Positions 1-6,360 of a stretch of 18,674 nucleotides of DNA are shown here, one piece after another; the first letter of the stretch is position 1, and each line of letters opens with the position of its first letter. The DNA is from Acidobacteriota bacterium (lineage in GTDB: Bacteria > Acidobacteriota > Terriglobia > Terriglobales > Acidobacteriaceae). The notes below the pieces were generated by a model. It saw nothing but the letters and a program-made list of their open reading frames with translations, did not search any database and was not told where the DNA came from. Made by a program: the position numbers and the translations under genes. The DNA lies in NCBI GenBank assembly GCA_021809235.1, contig JAKBAG010000030.1, positions 1 to 18,674 of the forward strand, read 5' to 3'.

Positions 1-120
1 GACCTGCCCCGGCTGTATGTGGAGGCCAAGTCCTTCCTCAAGCTGCGTGCCGAGCGGAATCGCATGGTCAAGGAAGCCAAGAAGCTGCAAGGCAAGACGC
101 CGAACCCGGCCAGTGCCTGA
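1..120 (+). CDS. C-terminal fragment of an unrecognised protein
   Basis: An open frame enters the window at base 1 and ends at a TGA at 118-120, leaving 39 residues. The tail is strongly basic and predicted helical, with alternating Lys/Arg and hydrophobic residues (for example LKLRAERNRMVKEAKKL) and a short Pro/Ala-rich end. There is no catalytic motif, so I cannot name the family from this fragment. A strong hairpin follows 21 bp after the stop, which supports this being the true 3' end of a transcript. The next genes encode small membrane transporters of the EamA type on the same strand, but the hairpin argues that they are separately transcribed. The frame is believable because it is open, has the local codon bias and stops just before a terminator. 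Function unknown. Confidence 0.6.
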   Translation, partial: DLPRLYVEAKSFLKLRAERNRMVKEAKKLQGKTPNPASA

Positions 121-141
121 TCCTTATCCCATTCCAGTCCT

Positions 142-190
142 GATCGGGGTTTGCCGGGCGCACAAGCTATTCGGCAAACCCCGATCTTTC
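142..190 (+). terminator. Intrinsic terminator, 15-bp perfect stem
   Basis: Bases 142-156 and 172-186 are perfect reverse complements (GATCGGGGTTTGCCG and its mate), with a 15-nt loop at 157-171 and a short T-rich tail (CTTTC) from 186. It lies 21 bp after the stop of the upstream gene fragment. The stem is long and GC-rich but the T tract has only three T residues, so termination could be partial. The position between two same-strand genes fits a terminator better than an operator. Confidence 0.7.
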
Positions 191-241
191 CGGTAGGCAA
201 CTTCCTATGCAGAGTCCGGCACCGCCCGACGAGAAAGCAGC

Positions 242-655
242 ATGCCCCATCCGCGTCTGAAGCCCAGCCAGTATCTGATTCTGCTGCTGGTGGCGCTTTG
301 CGCGCCGCTGGGAGACAGTTGTCTCTCTCGTGGCATGAGCGCCCTGCCGCCCATCTCTGTTGGCCACCCGCTGACCTTGCTCCATGCCGTCTTTACGCCC
401 TGGATCGCCGGCGGCATCCTGCTGCTGATTGCCTTCTTCGGCTGTTACCTGACCGCGCTTTCCTGGGCAGACCTGACCTATGTGCTGCCAACCACAGCCT
501 TCGGCTATGTCCTGATTGCTTTGCTTGGCCGCTTCTGGCTGCATGAGCATATTTCGCTTGCCCGATGGGCCGGAATTCTGCTGATCACCCTCGGCGTGGG
601 CTTTGTTGCCCAGGGTCCATCGCTCACCGAGGACAAGCCAGGAGGCAGTTCATGA
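242..655 (+). CDS. Half-size EamA/DMT-superfamily transporter, subunit 1
   Basis: This 137-residue integral membrane protein has four hydrophobic segments (about residues 11-28, 52-74, 78-98 and 105-124). Its end resembles the conserved EamA tail, with an acidic residue before the last helix (LHEHISLARWAGILLITLGVGF). It is about half the length of a ten-helix EamA protein, and so comparable to the small multidrug resistance or ArnE/ArnF-type four-helix proteins. Its stop overlaps the start of the next gene, a similar four-helix protein, in an ATGA arrangement. This suggests a heterodimeric transporter or flippase made by coupled translation. The ATG at 242 was chosen because it puts a short polar tail (MPHPRLKPSQ) before helix 1; its ribosome site (GAGAAAG) is weak. 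The substrate cannot be read from the sequence. Drug, polyamine or lipid-linked sugar transport are all possible. Confidence 0.75.
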   Translation: MPHPRLKPSQYLILLLVALCAPLGDSCLSRGMSALPPISVGHPLTLLHAVFTPWIAGGILLLIAFFGCYLTALSWADLTYVLPTTAFGYVLIALLGRFWLHEHISLARWAGILLITLGVGFVAQGPSLTEDKPGGSS

Positions 656-1062
656 TCGCTGCGGTGCAACTGCCGGCCGGCGTGGGGTTCTGGGCCGCTA
701 CTGCCATGATCGTAACCGTCTCCATCACCTCCACCATCGGGGAGGTGCTTACGGCTGCAGCCATGCAGTCCATAGGAGATCTGGATGCGATTCGCGCCCG
801 GAGCGGGCTGCGCGGAGCGATTCGCGCCGTACTGACCTGTCCGCTGTTCTTTGCCGGTGTCACGTTTCTGGCTCTTGCCTTTTTTGCCCTTCTGTTTGCG
901 CTCAACCATCTGGACCTGAGCCTGGCTGCACCGGCATCGGCATCGCTCACGCTGGTCACCAATGCCATTGCGGCCAAACTATTCCTGCATGAAAACGTGG
1001 ATCGCCGACGATGGGTGGCTGCCGTACTGGTCTGTATCGGCGTATATCTGATTGCGCATTGA
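652..1062 (+). CDS. Half-size EamA/DMT-superfamily transporter, subunit 2
   Basis: This 136-residue protein has four predicted membrane helices (about residues 12-37, 57-85, 87-110 and 118-135) and the typical EamA ending LHENVDRRRW...GVYLIAH. The frame is open upstream to 565, but the ATG at 652 is the right start: an AGGAGG ribosome site lies at 640-645, six bases ahead, and the start overlaps the stop of the preceding gene in ATGA. The two proteins have similar size and architecture, so they probably form one transporter of antiparallel or paired subunits, as known for heteromeric small multidrug resistance proteins. A moderately charged loop (residues 42-57, DLDAIRARSGLRGAIR) separates helices 1 and 2. 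The substrate is unknown. The following 131 bp before rdgB show no gene. Confidence 0.75.
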   Translation: MIAAVQLPAGVGFWAATAMIVTVSITSTIGEVLTAAAMQSIGDLDAIRARSGLRGAIRAVLTCPLFFAGVTFLALAFFALLFALNHLDLSLAAPASASLTLVTNAIAAKLFLHENVDRRRWVAAVLVCIGVYLIAH

Positions 1063-1193
1063 GTCGACCCGGGACGCGACATTTCCACCGCAATTCCTCC
1101 GAATCCCGGACCATCCATCCCACGCGGCACATCCCCGGCAAAACTCCCTCAACCGGAGTCAGAAGGAAGCATTGCTCGCGGTACACTGCCTGT

Positions 1194-1805
1194 ATGCTGC
1201 AACTGCTCGTCGCCTCCAGCAATGCTGGAAAACTGGAAGAGTTCCGCCTGGCCGCTAACGATGAGTTGGTACGTATCGACGTGCTGCCAGCGTTGCGGAC
1301 CATTCCGGCTCCCGCCGAGGATGGTGCCAGCTTTGAGGAAAACGCCATTCTCAAGGCCATCTATTACAGTCAGTTTGCACCCGGCCAGATTGTGATCGCC
1401 GACGACTCCGGTCTTGAGGTGGATGCCCTGCAGGGCGCTCCGGGAATTCGCTCGGCACGATTTGCCGCCGATAGCGGATTGGTGGATTCCCCGGACGCCA
1501 ACGACAATACCGATGTATGGAACAATATCGTTCTACTGCAGAAACTGGAGGGGATCACCCAGCGCACCGCGCGTTACCAGTGCGTACTGGCGGCGGCGCG
1601 TAGCGGCCGAGTGCTAGCTACCGCAGCCGGATCGGTCGAGGGTGTGATTCTGGAAGCGCCGCACGGAACGGGCGGATTCGGCTATGATCCGCTCTTCTAT
1701 CTGCCGGAACTCGATCAGACCATGGCTGATCTGGACCCTGCCGTCAAGCTTTCACTCAGCCATCGCGGGCGTGCGCTGGAAGAGTTGCTGCCTCAGTTGC
1801 TGTAG
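1194..1805 (+). CDS. rdgB: RdgB/HAM1-type non-canonical purine NTP pyrophosphatase
   Basis: This 203-residue cytosolic enzyme hydrolyses dITP, XTP and similar deaminated purine triphosphates to the monophosphate and pyrophosphate, keeping them out of DNA and RNA. The family motifs are all present: the N-terminal SSNAGKLEEF (residues 8-17), FEENA (47-51) and ADDSGLEVDAL (69-79, with the metal-binding and catalytic acidic residues). GGFGYDPLF lies at 160-168 and KLSLSHRGRAL at 185-195. Length is normal for the family. An ATG at 1194 gives the expected N-terminus directly at the LLVASSNAGK strand; the frame is open further upstream (to 1011), but that extra part is not family sequence. I see no strong ribosome site before 1194. 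The gene ends convergently with the DUF3574 gene, 65 bp away. It is a housekeeping function unrelated to its neighbours. Confidence 0.95.
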   Translation: MLQLLVASSNAGKLEEFRLAANDELVRIDVLPALRTIPAPAEDGASFEENAILKAIYYSQFAPGQIVIADDSGLEVDALQGAPGIRSARFAADSGLVDSPDANDNTDVWNNIVLLQKLEGITQRTARYQCVLAAARSGRVLATAAGSVEGVILEAPHGTGGFGYDPLFYLPELDQTMADLDPAVKLSLSHRGRALEELLPQLL

Positions 1806-1870
1806 CGTCGGATTCCACTGCTGAAAACAGGCGCGAAAGCGGCCGGAAGCCGGAGCCAGAGAATCCTCAG

Positions 1871-2389
1871 TCAGAAGGACACCTCTGCCGGAATCGTCAC
1901 CTGCAACACCGACTGTTCACCCGTCCACTGCTTCCAAGCGCTGCGAATGGCAAGGATGCGGGACCGATTCGCTGCCGTATCCGGATAGTCGATCAGCAGC
2001 ACCTTGGAGCGAGCGCGATTCGGCACCGCATCGTGGACGCCCTTCCACTGGCCATACACATCCTGCACGCTCAGGCCGTCCGGAAAGCGTGGCGTGACTT
2101 CGCGGTCCAGAAACCCGTGCCAGTCAGCCTCTGAGACGGGCCAATGGCGATGACCATCGGCAAGCCTGGGAATCCCTGCCGCGGCGTAGGGTCCCAGCTC
2201 GAAGTAGAGTCGCGTATCCACCCAGTGGCTTGCACTGGCCGGATGCGCCGGATCGTCCGCCAGCACCGGGGACGATGAACTCTGGGGTATTCCAGCCGGA
2301 GCTTTTCCCGCTGGCAAGGCGCGATGCCAAAGGCCGACAAGGCCGACGCAGGCCAGAACCGCAATCGCGATGAGGATGCGTCGGCTCAG
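1871..2389 (-). CDS. DUF3574 family protein, membrane-anchored or exported; probable CTG start
   Basis: The C-terminal two thirds match DUF3574: YFELG, then WHGFLDREVTPRFPDGLSVQDVYGQW, then a RSKVLLIDYPD strand. The biochemical role of this family is unknown. The only ordinary start in frame is a TTG at 2317, which would give 148 residues and no export signal. The frame is open back to a stop at 2407. A CTG at 2389 has a GGAGG eight bases upstream, and the extension adds SRRILIAIAVLACVGLVGLW, a clear basic-plus-hydrophobic signal or anchor. I therefore prefer the CTG start (172 residues). A Cys inside that segment (VLAC) could be a weak lipobox. The gene begins 37 bp after the stop of the cytochrome gene on the same strand, so the two are likely co-transcribed. 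Family assignment is firm; the start is inference. Confidence 0.75.
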   Translation of the reverse strand: MSRRILIAIAVLACVGLVGLWHRALPAGKAPAGIPQSSSSPVLADDPAHPASASHWVDTRLYFELGPYAAAGIPRLADGHRHWPVSEADWHGFLDREVTPRFPDGLSVQDVYGQWKGVHDAVPNRARSKVLLIDYPDTAANRSRILAIRSAWKQWTGEQSVLQVTIPAEVSF

Positions 2390-2426
2390 GGTGTCGGCCT
2401 CCGGTCAGGTTTGCGAGCCTGGGCGG

Positions 2427-3008
2427 CTAGCGCATGGGTTTGGGCGGCATGGCAGGCAGCGCAACCGGCGCCGGCACATCATAGGACAGCGGCGTCTTCA
2501 GCAGCGTGAGCGCCTCCGGCGGCAGCGGCTTGTCAGCGTTGGCCAGAAGCACACTCACCTGCCACATCTGCGTCTCAGTCAGGATCTTGTCATAGGCCGG
2601 CATTCCAGTGAGTCGGATACCGTTGGCCACCTTCCAGTAGGTTTCTCCTGCCGGATCGTCGCTGACGCCGACTACGCCGTCGCGATGCGACTGCCAGAGT
2701 TGCGGCACATGGGGGAACATGTGTGCGCCCACGGTGGACGGGCTGCCGTACACCCCATGGCAGAAGGCACACTGTTCGCGATAAATGTGCGCTCCGGCAA
2801 TGAAGGTTTCCGCCGTGGCCTGTACAGGCACGGACTTGGGCATCTCGCGATCAATGCGAGCATGCAGCGGGATATGCGTGATCTGGCGTTCAAAGGGGAG
2901 TGGAGGGTCGGCAACGGCAACCGGCGGATTGCCCCGGGTAAACCAGACGTAGAGAAGCACTGGGCACAGCAAAACCCCGATCACGATTCCAGACAGAGCA
3001 CGAAACAT
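2427..3008 (-). CDS. Membrane-anchored monohaem c-type cytochrome
   Basis: This 193-residue protein begins with a hydrophobic segment (residues 7-23, GIVIGVLLCPVLLYVWF) that should serve as an uncleaved anchor or signal. A periplasmic c-type cytochrome domain follows, with one haem site CAFCH (C80, C83, H84) and a Met axial-ligand candidate in GMPAY (M136). The motif order GMPAY...TETQMWQVSVLL is typical of cytochrome c domains of the CBB3/alcohol-dehydrogenase cytochrome kind. The tail is Pro-rich (PPKPMR end). The ATG at 3008 has a GGAGG ten bases upstream. The protein probably passes electrons between a periplasmic donor and an oxidase, but its partner is not visible. The DUF3574 gene follows 37 bp downstream. 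The gene is divergent from the peptidase gene, and the two share a 190-bp promoter region. Confidence 0.88.
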   Translation of the reverse strand: MFRALSGIVIGVLLCPVLLYVWFTRGNPPVAVADPPLPFERQITHIPLHARIDREMPKSVPVQATAETFIAGAHIYREQCAFCHGVYGSPSTVGAHMFPHVPQLWQSHRDGVVGVSDDPAGETYWKVANGIRLTGMPAYDKILTETQMWQVSVLLANADKPLPPEALTLLKTPLSYDVPAPVALPAMPPKPMR

Positions 3009-3144
3009 ACAGGCGCAACCTCCGTCTGGCTATTCTAATCTCGGCTTTGCGACTCGTTCTGCCGAATGGAGAAAAATTCACGCAGCAGGGCACAAATCGA
3101 ACAACCAAAGCAGCGCGGGTAACATAACCGGCTCCGGCTTAGGT

Positions 3145-3158
3145 ATGCTGGTCAGCAT
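3145..3158. promoter_or_regulatory. Operator-like palindrome in the divergent cytochrome/peptidase promoter region
   Basis: ATGCTG and CAGCAT form a perfect 6-bp inverted repeat around a GT centre, 41 bp before the start of the peptidase gene and inside the 190-bp divergent intergenic region (3009-3198). Position and symmetry suit a dimeric regulator, but no regulator gene is nearby. No convincing -35/-10 pair was seen. Confidence 0.3.
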
Positions 3159-3198
3159 GCGGCCGGTTGTGCGATAGTCGGCAACTGCAGGAGGAACC

Positions 3199-3948
3199 AT
3201 GGTTGACCATTCCCGGATGAAACTGGGCCGAAAAGCTGTCAAATCCGACAGCCGCACACTCAAGCTATCCCGTTACGTGAAGCCAACGCTGCCGCCTGCA
3301 CCACCGGTTGTGGACTGGAGCAAAGGGCTGACGGAGTGGGGCCTGATGCTGAATGACAAGCTGGGCGATTGCACCATTGCCGGTGCAGCGCATGCCGTTC
3401 AGGTGTGGACCATGAATACCGGCTCCATGGTCACAGTTCCCGATCCGGTCATTCTGAACTACTACGAGACCTGGGATGGTTATCAGCCGGGGAATCCGGC
3501 CACCGACACCGGTGGCGTCGAGATGGATGTCCTGAAAAACTGGCAGAAACAGGGTTTTGACAAGCACCGGCTGCTTGCCTATACCGAAGCGGCCTGGACC
3601 AACCTTGAGGAGGTGCGACAGGCCATGCATCTCTTTGGCGGCATGTACATCGGCTTGAATCTGCCCAATACGGCCAAGACGCAGGATATCTGGGATGTGG
3701 TGCCCAATGGAGGACCAGAGAGCCAGGCCGGCAGTTGGGGGGGGCATTGTGTCTACGTGGTGGGCTATGACCAGAAGGGCTTCACCTGTATCACCTGGGG
3801 CATGCTGAAGACGATGACGCTGGCCTTCTGGAATGCGTACGTGGATGAGGCGTATGTGCTGCTGGCCGCAGACTGGCTGGAAAAGAAGGGCTCTCCGGTT
3901 GGTTTTGATCTGGACCAGCTGCAGGCAGACCTCAAGCTGATTCACTAG
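3199..3948 (+). CDS. Papain-like (C1-type) cysteine peptidase homologue, cytoplasmic
   Basis: This 249-residue protein resembles papain-fold peptidases. The active-site Cys sits in LNDKLGDCTIAGAAHA (C58), followed by a helix as in the family. The active-site His lies in SWGGHCVYVVGYD (H183). The third position, normally Asn in an NSWG motif, is Thr in CITWG (T199-W200-G201). There is no signal peptide or pro-domain: the N-terminus MVDHSRMKLGRKAV is polar, so the protein should act in the cytosol. An AGGAGG at 3189-3194 lies four bases before the ATG. The missing Asn may mean reduced peptidase activity or a transferase or amidase role, since papain itself tolerates some loss at this site. It stands alone, divergent from the cytochrome gene. 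The C-terminal segment (DEAYVLLAADWLEKKG) is acidic and helical. Substrate unknown. Confidence 0.7.
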   Translation: MVDHSRMKLGRKAVKSDSRTLKLSRYVKPTLPPAPPVVDWSKGLTEWGLMLNDKLGDCTIAGAAHAVQVWTMNTGSMVTVPDPVILNYYETWDGYQPGNPATDTGGVEMDVLKNWQKQGFDKHRLLAYTEAAWTNLEEVRQAMHLFGGMYIGLNLPNTAKTQDIWDVVPNGGPESQAGSWGGHCVYVVGYDQKGFTCITWGMLKTMTLAFWNAYVDEAYVLLAADWLEKKGSPVGFDLDQLQADLKLIH

Positions 3949-4051
3949 GGTCTGTTCCCGCTACAGGGGCGGATAGCATTGCGAGCCTCTCGGCGACTCG
4001 AATGGCTGGGGGGCGATCTCTCCCGTCTCTGTCATCCCTGGCATCTCAATC

Positions 4052-4074
4052 GGAGCGCCATAGCTCGGCGCTCC
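4052..4074. other. GC-rich hairpin, 8-bp stem (possible weak terminator)
   Basis: GGAGCGCC (4052-4059) and GGCGCTCC (4067-4074) pair perfectly around a 7-nt loop ATAGCTC. The following bases ATCCTTTCC contain only a three-T run, so if this terminates the peptidase transcript, 103 bp after its stop, it is weak. It may instead be part of a structured RNA. Confidence 0.4.
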
Positions 4075-4153
4075 ATCCTTTCCGCGATTTCATTCCTCGA
4101 TGCACTCCGGGCGACCAGAGGATTCCGCAACCATCCCTGGTCTGGACGTCGAT

Positions 4154-4172
4154 CCGGGAAATCGCTTCCCGG
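4154..4172. other. Hairpin, 7-bp stem in operon leader
   Basis: CCGGGAA (4154-4160) and TTCCCGG (4166-4172) pair perfectly around a 5-nt loop ATCGC. There is no T tract. It sits 114 bp upstream of the ATG at 4287 and may be an operator or an RNA stem. Confidence 0.35.
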
Positions 4173-4231
4173 CTGATGCACACCTGCAGGGTCAGGAGTC
4201 GGCCGGTCGGCTGGTTTTCCTTATGCAGTCC

Positions 4232-4246
4232 ATCAATGAAATTGAT
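4232..4246. promoter_or_regulatory. Operator-like palindrome upstream of the ABC importer operon
   Basis: ATCAAT and ATTGAT form a perfect 6-bp inverted repeat with a GAA centre, 40 bp before the ATG at 4287. The AT-rich, symmetric 15-bp site in otherwise GC-rich DNA suits a transcription factor. It is not the FNR arrangement, whose half-sites face the other way. The regulator is unknown. Confidence 0.35.
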
Positions 4247-4286
4247 ACATGGCTGAGCGGAGTTGACCTGCGGGTATCTTGAGTCC

Positions 4287-5486
4287 ATGAGGTCCAATTT
4301 CGCGCGCTGGCAGCAGTTTTTTCTGGGTGGAAGTACCGCAGACAGAAACACGGATTCGATTCCATCACGAGGCAATCCCGGCAGGCAGGTCAATCGACAC
4401 ACTGCGACTGGACCGGGATGGGCGCGTGTGATGTCTGCTGCTATGGCGGTTCTGCTGTGCGGCGCCATGCTGCCTGCTGCGCAGGCAGCGCCAACGTTTA
4501 CGGTGGGCTGGTCTGTTTACGCGGGTTGGAATCCCTATTTCTACATGGCTCGGTCCGGAATCCTGAAGCGCTGGGCAGACAAGTACGGGGTTGTCATCAA
4601 GGTACAGCGGTTTGACTATGCGGCTTCGCTGGATGCCTTTGTGGGCAAGAACATTGATGCCTGCACGATGACCAACATGGAAGCGCTGGATATGCCGGCG
4701 GCGGCTGGCGTAGACTCCACGGCGCTGATCGTGGGCGACTACTCGAATGGAAACGATGCCGTGCTGGCGCGCAATGGATTGACGCTGGCGCAACTGCCGG
4801 GCAAGCGGATTCTGCTGGTACAGAAGACGGTCTCCGAGTATCTGCTGGAGAGGGCGATGGAGATAAACGGGCTGGGAGCGCAGGCCGGACGGATGCGACT
4901 GGTGAACACCAGCGACTCCGATCTGGTGGGTGCGTATCTGGGCAATCGCGGGAACCTGGTGGCCGTAACGTGGAAGCCGCTCGTCTCCGAGATTCTGGCG
5001 CAGGATCATAGCGTGCGCTCGCTGTTTGATTCCTCGCGCATTCCGGGCGAGATTCTGGATCTGCTGGTGGTGCGCACCGAGGTGCTGAATCGTCCGGATG
5101 GCTCCGGTGTTCGGTTTGCCAAGGCGATTGCCGGAGCGTGGTACGAGACTGTAGCGCAACTGGCCGCCGGCAACGGCGCCGCCATTGCCGGCAGTGCAGC
5201 TGCCTCGGAGGATTCGGTGGCCTCCTACAAGGACCAGCTCAAGACAACACACTTGTTTGCCACGCCGCAGATGGCCGTGCAGTTTGCCGACAGCAGTGAG
5301 TTGAAACAGAAGATGGACCTGGTGCGGCAGTTCTGCTTTCGCCATGCCCTGCTGGGAGAGTCCACTCACTCTGCGGAGGACGTGGCGATTCGCTATCCGG
5401 ATGGGACCGTACAGGGGCGTCGCGACCGAGTGCGACTGCGCGTGGACGATACCTACATGAAGCTGGCAGAAACAGGCAAGCTGTGA
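4287..5486 (+). CDS. ABC transporter substrate-binding protein, urea-carboxylase-associated type (NitT/TauT/SsuA-like)
   Basis: The mature part closely follows the pattern I recall for the periplasmic binding proteins found beside urea carboxylases (TIGR03427-like). It has VGWSVYAGWNPYFYM at the start, MTNMEALDMPAAAGVDSTALIVGDYSNGND in the middle, then IPGEILDLLVV, AGAWYETVAQL and a closing DDTYMKLAETGKL. In such systems the protein hands a small nitrogenous or organic ligand to the inner-membrane importer. Starts are uncertain. ATG 4287 gives 399 residues with a roughly 48-residue polar leader before the hydrophobic signal core (MSAAMAVLLCGAMLPAAQA, ending AQA-AP). ATG 4431 would give 351 residues, nearer the usual family length, but with a signal lacking an N-terminal positive charge. 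Neither has a strong ribosome site. The permease gene follows after 10 bp. No carboxylase is present, so the ligand is open. Confidence 0.85.
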   Translation: MRSNFARWQQFFLGGSTADRNTDSIPSRGNPGRQVNRHTATGPGWARVMSAAMAVLLCGAMLPAAQAAPTFTVGWSVYAGWNPYFYMARSGILKRWADKYGVVIKVQRFDYAASLDAFVGKNIDACTMTNMEALDMPAAAGVDSTALIVGDYSNGNDAVLARNGLTLAQLPGKRILLVQKTVSEYLLERAMEINGLGAQAGRMRLVNTSDSDLVGAYLGNRGNLVAVTWKPLVSEILAQDHSVRSLFDSSRIPGEILDLLVVRTEVLNRPDGSGVRFAKAIAGAWYETVAQLAAGNGAAIAGSAAASEDSVASYKDQLKTTHLFATPQMAVQFADSSELKQKMDLVRQFCFRHALLGESTHSAEDVAIRYPDGTVQGRRDRVRLRVDDTYMKLAETGKL

Positions 5487-5496
5487 GGAGCAGACG

Positions 5497-6360
5497 ATGA
5501 GCGCGATGAGTGGATGGATGGAGCTGGCCGATATTCAGGGGCGTCCCAAGCGAGTGTGGACACAGACGCTTTCGTGGGTGCTGTTTGCCTTGGGCGTGGC
5601 CCTCTATCTACAGGTTTCCGTTGCGCGGCATCGGGAGAATCCCGATGATCGGGTGATGCCGACCGGCGCACAGCTGATGGCTGGCGTTCACAGCGCCGTG
5701 ATGGAGCAACCAGAAGAAGACGATCCTCTGGACGATGGAGCCAGTACATGGCAGAAGATTACACACGGAATGCTGTGGAAGGACACGGTAGCCAGTTCCA
5801 AGCGGTTTGGCATCAGCCTGCTGCTGATGGTGCCCGCAATTCTGCTTGGACTGCATATGGCTGTTTTTCCACTGGCTGAGTCCATGTTCCTACGCTTCTT
5901 CCTCTTCTTTGACAAGATTGTGGCACTGTCTCTGCTGCCAATCCTCTTTATCGTATTTGGGATCGATCAATGGTCAAAGATCATGCTGATGGTGATCGGG
6001 GTTGGCCCCACACTGCTGCTGGACACCTATAACCTGGCGCGTGCCGTGCCCAGAGAGCAGGTGGTGAAGGCATTCACGCTGCGTTCTTCGAACTGGGATG
6101 TGGCGTATCGCGTGGTACTGAAGCAGATTCTGCCGCAGGTGCTGAACAGTGTTCGGCTAAATCTGAAACCACTGGCTTTGTTTCTGTTTGCCGGGGAGAT
6201 GATTGCCTCCACCGACGGACTGGCATACCGGATCGCATTGATGCGGCGACATATGGGAATGGACATTATCCTGCCGTATCTGCTTTGGGTGGCATTGCTG
6301 CTTTTTATTCTTGACGGCGCTCTGCGCATGCTTAACCGGAGGCTGCATCCATGGTATTGA
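5497..6360 (+). CDS. ABC transporter permease (BPD_transp_1, NitT/TauT type)
   Basis: This 287-residue inner-membrane protein has one N-terminal helix (residues 21-42), a long polar periplasmic loop (43-103) and a binding-protein-dependent transport domain with helices at about 104-127, 131-156, 161-180, 224-236 and 256-277. The ATPase-contacting EAA region is recognisable around AFTLRSSNWDVAYRVVLKQILPQVLNSVRLNL (192-223) in place and pattern: a helix, then a basic residue, then PQVLNSVR. An AGGAG ribosome site six bases before the ATG at 5497 supports the start. The stop overlaps the ATPase gene by 10 bases, so the two are translationally coupled. It would form a homodimeric channel fed by the upstream binding protein. 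Confidence 0.88.
   Translation: MSAMSGWMELADIQGRPKRVWTQTLSWVLFALGVALYLQVSVARHRENPDDRVMPTGAQLMAGVHSAVMEQPEEDDPLDDGASTWQKITHGMLWKDTVASSKRFGISLLLMVPAILLGLHMAVFPLAESMFLRFFLFFDKIVALSLLPILFIVFGIDQWSKIMLMVIGVGPTLLLDTYNLARAVPREQVVKAFTLRSSNWDVAYRVVLKQILPQVLNSVRLNLKPLALFLFAGEMIASTDGLAYRIALMRRHMGMDIILPYLLWVALLLFILDGALRMLNRRLHPWY

Larger units (their letters stand above)
3949..4286. other. 338-bp gene-free leader region of the ABC/DUF1549 operon, with three hairpins
   Basis: No open frame here has convincing coding character. The stretch holds three perfect inverted repeats: 4052-4074, 4154-4172 and 4232-4246, listed separately. The first could terminate the peptidase gene; the last two lie in the probable upstream leader of the operon that starts at 4287. 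I looked for the guanidine-I (ykkC) riboswitch signature because of the transporter family downstream, and found no convincing match. No clear -35/-10 pair stands out. The stretch could hold a promoter, a structured leader or a small RNA. Confidence 0.5.

Noticed and set aside
1806..1870. Bidirectional terminator between rdgB and the DUF3574 gene
   Set aside because: Only short pairings (CGC-GAAA-GCG, CCGG repeats) and no T runs on either side.
2370..3038. 222-codon + strand open frame over the cytochrome gene
   Set aside because: The - strand carries the haem motif CAFCH, a membrane anchor and a ribosome site. The + frame is an Arg/His-rich shadow.
4002..4256. Short open frames in the gap before the importer operon
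   Set aside because: No ribosome site, no family resemblance and unusual composition. Inverted repeats cut through them, so they are treated as non-coding.
3949..4286. Guanidine-I (ykkC), guanidine-II or guanidine-III riboswitch upstream of the importer
   Set aside because: The transporter family made this worth checking. CTAGGG occurs at 3945-3950, but it overlaps the peptidase stop and the other conserved blocks and loop motifs of these riboswitches are not recognisable.
4365..5369. 334-codon antisense open frame over the binding-protein gene
   Set aside because: Composition typical of a shadow frame (Arg, His, Gln-rich), and the + strand has a clear family match.
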